Below, piece by piece: positions 49,701 through 59,953 of a stretch of 64,000 bases of DNA. This stretch comes from Erythroxylum novogranatense (Eukaryota > Streptophyta > Magnoliopsida > Malpighiales > Erythroxylaceae): positions 62,440,523 to 62,504,522 of the forward strand of contig CM057228.1 of assembly GCA_029891385.1 (NCBI GenBank). The letters are read 5' to 3'. The stretch's first letter is position 1. Each line of letters starts with the position of its first letter. The notes below the pieces were generated by a model. That model was not told the DNA's origin, did not search any database, and saw only the letters and a list, made by a program, of their open reading frames with translations. Both the position numbers and the translations under genes were made by a program.

Positions 49701-50350
49701 TTTGGACCTCTTAATGACAGAATTTCAAATTTTGGTCTTCATAAAAGTTGTAGCCCTAGATGTTGACTTTCCAACCGTTTAAAGACTAAGTCAATCCAAC
49801 ATCTATAACGAGAGTTATGGAATTTATGCCAAAGTATGTTTAGTAGGAATCTGGACATGAACATATCGGATTCGTTTGGCCATAACTCCTTCTTCCAACC
49901 TTCAAATGAGGTGATTCTTGAGGCGTTATAATCCCAACATGTTTTTCTACTTCTACATGAAGTTTGATAGTAATTGGAGTTAGAACCCAAAAGTTTGGGG
50001 TAAAAGAAATAAGAGGTAGGTTTGGAGAGCTGATCGGACTATGACCAATCTTTGGATTTTTAAGCATATCTTGAGTTATAGAGATCCGATTGAGGAGATT
50101 GTTGATTCTAATTAATCTAGAGACATGAAATTTCATTTTTAGCTTAAGAATCAGATTCAATTTTGGGCCCTAAGCAGATCAAATTTATTGAGGAAGATTA
50201 GGGTAAATTTATCACGATCCGTTCGGGAGTTCATGAAATAAGTTCGATTTGGGCTTAATTTTGTGGTGAGGAATCCCTCCCTCGTGGGTTGCTCGTCCAG
50301 ATGTCACGTAGGACGTCGGACACGTGTCTCACCAGGGTGGGGTTCCAACA

Positions 50351-50593
50351 CTTATGGTATCAGAGCATTTCGGTTTAGGTCTGGGTTGAAGGAGAAATTT
50401 AGGGTTTTTGTGACCTATTTTGCATTCTTTTGAAATTAGATGATTTGCATTATTTACATGGTTTTACATTGTTTTAAATTGTTTTACATGAATGAATATT
50501 GATTTTGCATGACTTAAATTGGTCTATACACTTTGGAAATTGTTTTTGCATGAACTAAAGTTTTTCACTGGATTTTATTTTTAAGGAGTAAAT
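50351..50593 (+). other. Element D leader between 5' LTR and gag
   Basis: Contains the primer site TGGTATCAGAGC at 50355-50366, 4 nt after the LTR, complementary to initiator Met-tRNA. The rest is AT-rich untranslated leader up to the gag ATG at 50594. Confidence 0.9.
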
Positions 50594-51277
50594 ATGTCAC
50601 CTCGGAGTAGAACTCGAGGAGCTCGGCTTCATTCTCGCTCTCACCAAGGGAGCACAGATGAGTCCCATGTCCCACAAGATGTAGGGACACACTCTGCTCC
50701 CGGCTCTAAGGCACCTAGTGTGCAACCTGAGGAGCCGCCACCTCCTCCTCCTCCTACTATACCTGCAATGGACCTGCAACTTTTTCAGGCCTTTGCCCAG
50801 GCTTTCACTTTTTCCATGGGTCAAGGGTCTTGGGCTCCAGTGCCAGCTCCAGATGTTAGGGGCGGACAATTTGATAAATTGCAGAAGTTCGGAACGGTGG
50901 ACTTTCATGGTACCACCAATCCGGAGGAAGCTGAATCTTGGCTGAAGAGGACAAAGAGGGTGCTTCTTCAAATGAAATGTTCTGATGAGGAGAAGCTGGA
51001 GTATACTGTAAGTTTATTGCAGGATGATGCTCTCCACTGGTGGGAGTCAGTCCCACAGAGTCAGGCTATGCCTCTAGTGCTTTCATGGAGGGAGTTTGGA
51101 GAGTTGTTCAGAAAGAAATACCTCTCCCGGGTTTATATGCAGGAAAAGGCCAGGGAGTTTCTCAATTTGACTCAGAGGGAGATGACTGTTAGTGAGTATG
51201 AGCTGAGATTTACCCAGTTATCTCGTTATGCAGCTCATATTGTGGCTAGTGAGGAAGACAAGTGCAAAATTTTTTAG
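50594..51277 (+). pseudogene. Element D gag, N-terminal part
   Basis: 227 codons from ATG 50594. Basic start MSPRSRTRGARL, a Pro-run near residues 46-55, then the retrotransposon gag domain (FHGTTNPEEAESWLK, DDALHWWES, WREFGELFRKKYL, LTQREMTVSEYELRF). The product is the capsid of the virus-like particle. It ends prematurely at a TAG in a T-run (ttttttaggg, 51270-51279), probably from an indel, before the zinc-knuckle region. Confidence 0.92.
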
Positions 51278-52124
51278 GGAGGCCTCCACCTGGGCATCAA
51301 GGAGAAGGTGATTATTCACAATTTCTGTGATTATCAAGAATGGTGGATCTTGCACTCAAGCCGAGAAGTTGGAGAACATCGAGCGAGAGGTGGCAGAAGA
51401 GAAAAAGCAGAGAGCGATCATCCAGAGAGGGGCGGTGTACTGATCGGAGCAGGGTAGGAAGAGTGCCCGGATTCAAAGTCAGGGTGGCAGTAGTGCCCCT
51501 CAGCAGATCAGGACAGGGACAACACAGGCTTCCTCAGTGGGAGGAAACAGCAAAATTGAGAGAAGCAAGAATCAGAACCCTCAATATGAGCACTGTGGGA
51601 AGCTGCATCGGGGAGAGTGTTACAAACTTTTGGGTGCTTGCTTTAAGTGTGGAGAGAAAGGCCACAGGATAAAAGACTGTCCCCAGATGACTAGAGGGGA
51701 AGGATCTCAGCCTCAGGCTCAGAGGAGAGTAGAGACAGTAGGGACCAGACCAACTGCTGGGGTGGGCAGTTCTGGGTCAGTGAGGAAGCTCAATCCTCCA
51801 GGGAGACTGAGAGGGCATGCACAGGCTCGGGTGTTTGCTATGACTCGGGAGGAGGCTGCAGCCGCACCGGAGGTTGTTACTGATATGGCTCAGTTTTTTC
51901 ATTCTAATGTATATGTTCTCTTTGATTCTGGTGCCACGCATTCCTATGTCTATGCCAGTATGATATTGCCTAGTATGCAGTCAGTTCTATTGGATGATTT
52001 TCTGCTTGTTAGTACTCCATTAGGGAGGAATGTTATAGTAAGCCGGATCTTTCGAGATTGTGAGCTTATGATAGATGGATCTAGTTTGGTAGTGGATCTG
52101 CTACCTCTAGATCTGAAGGGTTAG
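51278..52124 (+). pseudogene. Element D gag C-terminus (zinc knuckle) and protease
   Basis: The frame changes at least once between 51278 and 51537. CFKCGEKGHRIKDC (about 51637-51680) is a complete CCHC knuckle that would bind the RNA genome. The aspartic protease active site VLFDSGATHSYV lies near 51914-51950, about residues 127-138 of the 195-codon frame beginning at 51537. The frame ends at a TAG (52122-52124), one frameshift away from the RT frame. Confidence 0.9.
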
Positions 52125-52126
52125 AT

Positions 52127-52917
52127 GTGATCGTCGGAATGGACGTGATGGAGAAGCATAAGGCGAAGCTGGATTGTGGTCGAAAGGAAGTGGAATTTGA
52201 TTTGGGTGAGGGTCAGAAAGTCATTTTTAGAGGAGACAGAAAGTTGACACCGCCAAGACTTGTTTCAGCTTTGTTAGCTGATAGACTGATGGAAAGAGGC
52301 TGTGAAGCCTTCTTGGCGTGTGTAGTGGATACCAGTGTGAAGGAGAGCAGGGTGGAGGATATTCCCATTGTGAAGGAATTTCCTGATGTGTTTCCAGAGG
52401 AGTTGCCCGGTTTGCCACCGAAGAGAGAGATTGAGTTTGCTATTGACCTGGCTCCCTGGATGACTCCTATCTCTATTCCACCGTACAGGATGGCTCCAGC
52501 TAAGCTGAATGAGCTGAAGGAGCAGTTGGAGGATTTATTAGAGAAGGGGTTTATTAGACCGAGCACCTCACCTTAGGGAGCGTCAGTCTTATTTATGAAA
52601 AAGAAAGATGGAACTTGGCGAATGTGCATTGATTACAGGAGGATCAATAAGGTGACAGTGAAGAACAAGTATCCTTTGCCTCGAATAGATGACTTGTTTG
52701 ATCAGCTGCAGGGGGCAAGGGTCTTCTCTAAAATTGATCTCAGGTCTAGCTACCATCAACTCAGGATTAAGGAGTCTGATGTGAACAAGATAGCTTTTAG
52801 AACACGATATGGCCATTATGAATTTTTGGTTATGCCTTTTGGACTGACCAATGCTCCTGCTGCTTTTATGGATTTGATGAACAGGGTCTTTAAGGAGTTT
52901 TTGGATCAGTTTGTTAT
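52127..52917 (+). pseudogene. Element D reverse transcriptase, N-terminal part
   Basis: Begins with the protease-RT linker (VGMDVMEKHKAKLDC, FPDVFPEELPGLPP), then RT motifs: [45 protein letters not shown] (catalytic Asp), [15 protein letters not shown] segment, ending DQFVI. One in-frame TAG at 52574-52576 interrupts it. The reading stops at 52917 where solo LTR F2 is inserted between the finger/palm and the catalytic IDD loop. Confidence 0.94.
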
Positions 52918-54444
52918 TGTAACATCCTGTCCCCAAATGAAGGGTGAGGACCCTAAATATTGTACCAGTGTGCTCTAGGAGAGACAAAGGAAATGCATTG
53001 GTTTTGTTCATGCATCTTATTAGCATACATGCATTTACATAATGATTACTGGCTCTTTAAGTGGTACATGCATTCATTGACAATTGCCAGGTATAAAAGA
53101 TAGGAAATGTGAATTGCTAAAAATTTATGGGCAGAAGGTGTTGAAAGAGTGAAAGTAATATGTTTGTGCTGCAAATTGGGATTTATTACTCCAGTAAATG
53201 TTTTGATAAATTTGTGATTAAATTCTCGGTTAAATGAGATGGTTATTGATGTGGTATTTATGCTTGCATGAAAAGAGTAGAGTTGTGGTTGAAATCTGGA
53301 AAAATGGAACTTGTGCATGTTTCAGGTATTTGTTTATAACTTTTGATGTGGTTATGCTATTGAGTTGAGGTTTGCTTTAAATTAAACTTGAGAAGTATGG
53401 CTAGAATTCCTATGAAGGAAGTTCTGCTCAATTTTGGCTTGAAGAGCTATGAATTTAGCTCGAAAGTTGAGATTTGTGTGTTGGATGAACAGTATCCGGA
53501 TCTTGGTTCTATTATGGATGACCTGAAACTTTGAGAATTTTTCTAGGATAAAGGAGACAGATTTTGTGAAATTGGTATTATTGAAAGTTGAAGATTTATG
53601 TGTTAGCTTTCCAACGCCACTGAGTATGGTATTTTTCGATGTGTAGGTTGTAAGTTATGGTCTGATAATGCTTAGGTAGTAATTCAGTCCAAAATGTGTT
53701 TTGGTGTGCAACTGCTCTAAGGGCACAGGTTCTGTGCTTTTTGTGTTCTGATATTTATTTGGGACTATAAAGGGTGAAATTGGCTCGAGCGAGATTCTGG
53801 AAAGTTGTAGAGGATTGTTATAGCTTTCTAATGAGGTATTTTATGCGAATTTTGGATGTGAGAATTGTAAGATATAAATTCGGAAAGTTTTGTTAGGGTT
53901 TAGATTAAATGTTGATTTCATAAACCTTAATAGGTCAGCCACATTCATGAGGAAATTCGACCTAATTAGAGTTGGAATTTGCCTTAAAGTCCTCCTGAGA
54001 TTGTAGTAGATTGTCTAAGCTTTTTATTGCTATATGGTATGGAAATTTTTGCCAAGGGGATGTGGAGTTATAAATCTGGAAAGATTGGATTTCTGTTGAG
54101 GATAAATGGGGTAGGCTGAACCTTTGTTTGCAAATTTGATTTGGTTAGAGATGGAATTGGCTTCTAAGTTATTCCTGAAAGATGTAGCATTTGTTTTGCT
54201 CTTTCTATTAATATAAAATTTGAAATTTTTGGTTAAGGGGATGAAAAGTTATGATTTTTGGAAGTTCTGATGTTGTTTAGTGTGAAGCTGATCGACCAGT
54301 CACCTTTGAGGGACTTTTTGACCCCCTTTAAAGACCGAAATTGCTTTTGAGTCCTTCATGAAAATTGTATATCTTTTTTTTATCTTTCCAACGGTACCAA
54401 GTTTGTAAAATTTGGAGCTTAGAGTCAAAAGTTATAAGCGTTAG

Positions 54445-54560
54445 AAGTTGGAAGGTCGGTCAGGCTGGCCGATCGGCCCGTCTTGAGCTCGTCGTCAAGA
54501 AGAGCTCGCCCGCCGCCGAGCGCCAACCCGCAAGGGCGCATCTGCTGTGAGCACCTTCGC
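54445..54560. repeat. GC-rich palindrome cassette in solo LTR F2
   Basis: Includes the perfect palindrome GGCCGATCGGCC (54467-54478), the pair gagctcgtcgtcaagaagagctc, and gccgccgagcgcc. It sits about 1 kb upstream of the TATA box, where solo LTR C has its GTCCGTTAAACGGAC words. Confidence 0.75.
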
Positions 54561-55430
54561 AAATGGCCGAGCCGCATTTCTGTTGATGTTTCAGCTGACC
54601 GACCTCCTTTCACTCTTTTGCGCATAACTTTTTCGTCCGACCTCCGATCGACCCAATTTTTGAAGCGTTGGATTCCTAAGACATTTTTCTATCTTTCCAT
54701 ACAAAATATATCGGTTTTGGAATTAAATGGAGAAAGCTCGACCTGATTAAAGTAAGCTGACATGTGGAAAAAGTCTTAACATTGTTCGGTATTTTGGAGA
54801 TATCTCGAGTTATAGAGCTCCGATCGATTTAATTCATTTTGTAAATTAAACTAGAGACATGGGGATACAAATTTCCTGAAGGAGCCGACCTACAATTTAG
54901 CCTGTAAGACTTTCAATTTCGGGTCGAAAGTTATGTATAGTGTTCAGTCTTAGTTTTGTAACGGTCTGACCAGACTCCAGTATTTTAGAGATATTTTGAG
55001 CTATAGAACTCCAATAGATCGGATTCTTGTTTCAAATGAAACTAGAGACATATATCTACAAGTTATATGAAGGAGCCAATTGACAACTTAGCCTCTAAGA
55101 CTTTCAATTTCGGGTCGGAAGTTAGGTGTAGTGTTCAGTCTCAGCTTTGTAATGGTCTGGACAAACTTCAGTGTTTTGGAGATATTTTGAGATATAGAGC
55201 TCCGATCGATCTGATTCTTGAAGCGATGGATTCGTAAGACATAAAGGAACATCTGTATAGAAGAAAGTCTTACCAAATTGTTTTATTTACTTGATCGAAA
55301 TAAGGGACCAAGATGTCAGTTTTAAGGCAAAAAGGAAGGGCATTTTTGGAGCATCACTTAAAGGGTTAAGTTTATAGGCTTACATGGAGGGGCATATGGG
55401 TCATTCCTCATTCATTAAATGACATGGCAC

Positions 55431-55438
55431 TATAAAAG
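55431..55438 (+). promoter_or_regulatory. TATA box of solo LTR F2
   Basis: tataaaag in the context cattaaatgacatggcactataaaag. It shares gacatggcactata with solo LTR C and is followed by a purine-rich leader. Confidence 0.65.
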
Positions 55439-55657
55439 CAAGTGGGCTGTGCAAAACAGAAAGGAAAGAATAGAAGAAAAGAGAAGAGTCGAGAGCCTTC
55501 GGATGGGAAAAGAAGAAAGAAGAAAGAGTAAACTAGGTAGTGATTTTTCTAAGCCCTTCAAGAGGGATTTTCATGGTGCTCAAGAAGAGAAAAACGTGGA
55601 GGATGATGAGAGCTTCCATCCAAGCCAAGAAAATTCATTGATGGGTGAAAGATCAAG

Positions 55658-57205
55658 GTAAAATTAAGATTTTTCATTTGTTAAATTTTGAAGGGGTTTG
55701 GTTCACATGGCTTAAGATTGGTATAGGGTTGTGTTTCCTAAGCTCAATTTTAGTTGTTTATACAGTATGTGATGCTGAATTTGGGTAATTGTGGCTTAGG
55801 AAATTTTAACTTGGATGAAGGAAAGAAATAATGAAGAAATTGATGCTTTGGATAAGATTCAAGCATGGATATGAGGTGAGTGACCTAGACGGTACCTCAA
55901 TTATTATGTGCTTAGAATACTGTCTTTATAAAACTGTGGTGAATAATGGTGGGACTGTGATCGATTCAGAACTCCAGACCGAAAGTCCGGAGTATTGTTA
56001 TGATATGATATAGAAGTGTTATGGGAAAGTGAAAACTGTGATGGTGTTTCCTTTTTATGTGACAAATTGTGAATCATTTGTCCGTTTGTGGTAATTTGAA
56101 AATAATTGTGGTCATTGAATACATAAATAAAGTGATAAATCGTGGTATATGAAATTCATATAGGAATGCATGAACAGAAAATTTATAGTTGTGACCAGAG
56201 CAGCCACAGTTTCAGAGCTTTTTAGCTCACAATTAATGAGCCCCAAAAGGGGACAGTTTCAGAGCTTTTTAGCTCAACGATTAATGAGTCCCAAAAGGGG
56301 ACAAATTCAGAGCTTTTTAGCTCAACGATTAATGAGCCCCAAAAGGGGACAGTTTCAGAGCTTTTTAGCTCAACGATTAATGAGCCCCAAAAGGGGACAG
56401 TTTCAGAGCTGTTTAGCTCAACGATTAATGAGCCCCAAAAGGGGACAGTTTCAGAGCCTATAGCTCAACGATAAATGTGCCCTTATAGCGACAGTACAGG
56501 CGCTCGGTCACAACACTGTTATAAATTGGAAAAGGGTTACACACTGCTTTTGTTTGATATAGTTGATAGTTGATTGAATGCAATGCAAATTGCCATCTGC
56601 TGATGTGATATTAGTCATGGGGTTTCTTTATAACTGTGAGACTATGAGAATAGTGATATGTCTTATGTTGTATGAATTATAATGGCTGTTGACCAAAGAT
56701 TGCCCCGATCAGAGCTTCTAGCTCAACGTGTGAAGATGAGCTTAGAGCTCATGAGTGATATAGAGCCTCAGGCTCAATGTATTAATGAGCCATGTATCCA
56801 CTATTGGATAAGGGACAGATACTAATGAGCCCTTAAATGTAACAGTTAGGCACTCGGTCACAATAGAGTAACAATTGGAAAGTGAGTCTCATATACACTG
56901 GGTATGCATGACATAAATGATTAATTGATATTGAATGTGAAATAACTGAAAAAGTTTATGTGATTCAATATGGTTGTTAACGAAATGATATGAACATGGG
57001 AAATATTGTGATATAGGAAATATAGTGAGATGGGTTCAGTGATTAAATGTGAAATGATATGAACATGTGCAACGTTGGAAAAATGTGTAATGAAATGTGA
57101 TTTATGAAATATATGTGTCTTATGTAATATGTGATGAGTAAGCCATCGATAATGGTCACTCACTGAGTTCGAAAAACTCACCCAAAATTTGCAATTATTT
57201 TTTAG
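55658..57205 (+). other. Candidate LTR leader intron, solo LTR F2
   Basis: Donor TCAAG|GTAAAA and acceptor gcaattattttttag, 1548 bp. The acceptor resembles those of solo LTR F and LTR E. Confidence 0.42.
56203..56500 (+). repeat. 48-bp tandem array in solo LTR F2
   Basis: ttaatgag recurs at 56233, 56281, 56329, 56377 and 56425, exactly 48 bp apart, in units containing cagagctttttagctcaacg and ccccaaaaggggaca. Because 48 is divisible by three it opens a repetitive frame (56170-56463), which is not a credible gene. Each unit also holds the palindrome ccccaaaagggg-like core. Confidence 0.93.
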
Positions 57206-57556
57206 GATCAGAAGAATACCCCGTTAAGCCAACAGGAGTATATTTGCAGGATTCAAATGAAGGATTAGAGTCGGGATCAGTTCGCGTCTGCATTGCATGT
57301 CTTATTTATGTATTGAAGTGTATATTTGTATTTAGGAAATAGGCTCGAGTGGCTATTGGAAATTGTATATAATGAATTTGTATATGATTAATGAGGACCC
57401 AACTTGGGCATTGTTTTCCGCATATATTGTTTTGAGAAAAAAAAATGTACTGATAACTGAATGAGTATTTTAGCACGCCACCCTCGCGGGGCACGGACTC
57501 AGATATCACCGTCGATGTCAAGTTTGGGTCGCGCAGAAGTGAGGTGCTACAGTTAT

Positions 57557-58672
57557 CGTGTTCATCGATGACATTATGGTATATTCCAGGAGTGAGGGAG
57601 AACATGAGGAGCATTTGAGGATTGTATTGCAGAGGTTGAGGGAGAGAGAGTTTTATTCCAAATTCACTAAATGTGAATTTTGGCTTCATGAAGTGGTCTT
57701 CTTGGGTCACATTATTTCTGAAAGTGGAGTGCATGTGGACCCAAAGAAGATTGAAGCAGTAGTGAATTGGTATGCTCCGACGACAATGACAGAAGTGAGG
57801 AGCTTTCTAGGTTTAGCAGGCTATTACAGGAGATACGTGGAGGGTTTCTCAATGATAGCTACTCCTTTGACCAAGTTATTGAGAAAGAACCAGAAGTTTG
57901 TTTGGAGTGATGAGTGCCAGCAGAGCTTTGAGGAGCTCAAGCACAGATTGACTAGTGCTCCAGTTCTTACTTTGCCCACAGGAGAAGGAAGTTATACCGT
58001 GTATAGTGATGCTTCCAAGAAGGGGTTGGGTTGTGTGCTTATGTAGGGAGATAAGGTGATAGCTTATGCCTCACGATAGCTAAAGCCTTATGAGGTGAAT
58101 TATCCGACCCACGATCTGGAGTTAGCAGCTGTGATCTTTGCCTTGAAGATCTGGAGGCATTATTTGTATGGGGTGCAAACCAGGATCTTTACAGATCACA
58201 AGAGTCTCAAATATCTGTTGAGTCAGAAGGAGCTGAATTTGAGACAGAGGAGGCGGATTGAGCTGCTGAAAGATTATGACCTGTTGATTGAGTATCATCC
58301 AAGTAAAGCAAATGTGGTTGCAGATGCCTTGAGTAGGAAGTCTTCCATAGCATATGTTCAGACAGTGTATCTGCCGCTATTGGAAGAGATGGCTAAGCTC
58401 AGGATCAGTTTGAAGCAGGAGGAATCTGATTGCATGATTGCTACTTTTAGAGTAAGACCGATCCTCAGAGAGAAGGTGAGAGAGTTGCAGGTTCAGGATG
58501 CAGAACTGAGTAAGCTGCGGGATGAGATTCAACAGGGTAAGAAGTCCGATATGGTGGTGAGTGATGATGGACTCCTTACAGTCGGGAATAGGCTTTGTAT
58601 TCCAAATGTCAAGGAGGTGAGGGATGAGATTCTAGATGAGACGCACAATGCGCGCATAATGCGCCGTATGCT
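57557..58672 (+). pseudogene. Element D reverse transcriptase C-terminal part and RNase H
   Basis: Resumes the RT in frame after the target duplication with [10 protein letters not shown] (catalytic Asp pair), then FCKCEFW-type thumb, [16 protein letters not shown] and [12 protein letters not shown]. RNase H follows: [16 protein letters not shown] (first Asp), [19 protein letters not shown] (Glu), TDHKSLKYL (Asp) and [10 protein letters not shown]. Stops at 58044-58046 and 58077-58079 and a frameshift near 58650-58670, next to a gcgcgcataatgcgc duplication, break it. Confidence 0.93.
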
Positions 58673-59953
58673 ATGCACCCAGGTAGCAATAGGATGTACA
58701 GGGATCTCAAGGAACATTTCTGGTGGAGAGGTATGAAGAAAGATGTGGCCGAGTATGTGAGTAAGTGTCTGGTGTGTCAGCAAGTCAAGACTGAGCATCA
58801 GGCACCTTCAGGCTAGTTAAGGCCGTTATCCATTCCTGAGTGGAAATGGCAGAGAGTCACTATGGATTTTCTGATGGGTTTGCCTAGGACCAGTAGGAGG
58901 CATGATGCCATATGAGTGATTATGGATAGATTGACGAAATCAGCCTATTTTCTGGCAATCAGACAGGCTGATCCTCTGCATGTGCTAGCCAAGAAGTATA
59001 TTGATGAGGTTGTGAGGTTGCATGGGATCCCGGATTCAATTGTGTCTGATCGGGATCCTCATTTTATCTCAAGATTTTGGGGCAGTTTGCAGGAAGCTTT
59101 GGGCACTAAGTTGAGTTTCAGGACTACTTTCCATCCTCATACTGATGGTCAATCTGAGAGGACCATTCAGACCCTTAAGGGAATGCTCAGGGCATGTGTG
59201 ATGGATTTTAGAGGAGCATGGTATGAACACTTGCCATTGATCGAATGTGCATACAATAATTCGTATCATTCGAGCATTCAGATGGCTCCTTATGAGGCTT
59301 TGTATGGGAGGAGATGTAGGACTCCGATGTGTTGGGATGAAGAGGGAGACAGGAAACTTTTAGGTCCAGAGTTGATTCAGATGACAGTTAATAAGGTTAA
59401 CTTGATTAAGCACAGGCTGAAAGCAGCTCAGGACAGGATGAAAAGTTATGAAGATGCTCACCGGAAGGAAATGGAGTTTGAGGTCGGCGAGAAAGTTTTT
59501 CTCAAGACTTCTCCATGGAAAGGGATCCTGAGATTTGGAAAGAAGGGTAAGCTGAGTCCGAGGTATGTGGGGCCTTATGAGATTTTGGAGAGGATTGGTC
59601 CGTTGGCTTACAAGTTAGCATTGCCTCCTGAGCTATCACAGATTCATGATGTGTTTCATGTTTCTATGTTGAGGAGATACCGATCTGATCCTTCTCATGT
59701 CATTCAAGCTGATGAAATTCAGTTGAGTGATGATTTAAGTTATGAGGAGCTTCCAGTGCAGATTTTGGATACAAAAGACAAGGTTCTTAGGAACAAGACA
59801 GTGCAGCTGGTCAAGGTCTTGTGGAGGAACCATTCGGTGGAAGAGGCCACGTGGGAGCCATTGGAAGCTATGAAGGAGAAGTATCGTCATCTCTTTAGTA
59901 ATTCAGGTACGAATTTCGAGGACGAAATTCTTTTAAGGGGGGAGAAATGTTAG
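58673..59953 (+). pseudogene. Element D integrase with chromodomain
   Basis: The frame from 58673 gives the end of the HHCC zinc finger ([12 protein letters not shown]...CLVCQQVK). After stops at 58814-58816 and 58913-58915 it gives the catalytic core: Asp in TMDFLMGLP, Asp in IVSDRDPHF, Glu in DGQSERTIQTL. The 345-codon frame 58916-59953 continues through the GPY/F region (GKLSPRYVGPYEIL) to a chromodomain at about residues 275-327 (YEELPVQILDTK...LVKVLWRNHSVEEATWE). Chromodomains of this type steer integration to particular chromatin. The last codons overlap the polypurine tract and the start of the 3' LTR. Confidence 0.95.
59911..59947 (+). other. Element D inverted repeat and polypurine tract
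   Basis: GAATTTCG-AGGA-CGAAATTC (59911-59930) is a perfect 8-bp-arm hairpin inside the last pol codons. It is followed by ttttaaggggggagaaa, the plus-strand primer, and the 3' LTR at 59948. Element A keeps a decayed copy of the same arrangement. Confidence 0.9.

Larger units (their letters stand above)
46905..50350 (+). repeat. Element D 5' LTR
   Basis: 3446 bp, begins TGTTGG and ends GGGGTTCCAACA, followed by the primer site. Contains leader (47340-47500), candidate intron (47504-48392), U3-like text and a word cluster (49589-49700) late in the LTR. The 46917-48646 part aligns with 59958-61706. The open frame at 49067-49609 has no domain and is not considered a gene. Confidence 0.9.
52918..57551 (+). 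mobile_element. Solo LTR F2 inserted in element D's RT
   Basis: Begins TGTAACATCC and ends GAGGTGCTACA, with perfect target duplication GTTAT (52913-52917 and 57552-57556). 4634 bp, no interior. Order: U3-like text, GC-rich palindromes (54445-54560), TATA (55431-55438), purine leader (55450-55657), candidate intron (55658-57205), tandem array (56203-56500), end. The end segment (ccctcgcggggcac...gatatcaccg) matches solo LTR F. Confidence 0.95.

Noticed and set aside
50597..50971. Minus-strand frame of 124 codons opposite gag
   Set aside because: It is a shadow of the real gag frame on the plus strand.
56170..56463. 97-codon frame with a 16-residue repeat
   Set aside because: It is explained by the 48-bp tandem array, whose length is a multiple of three.
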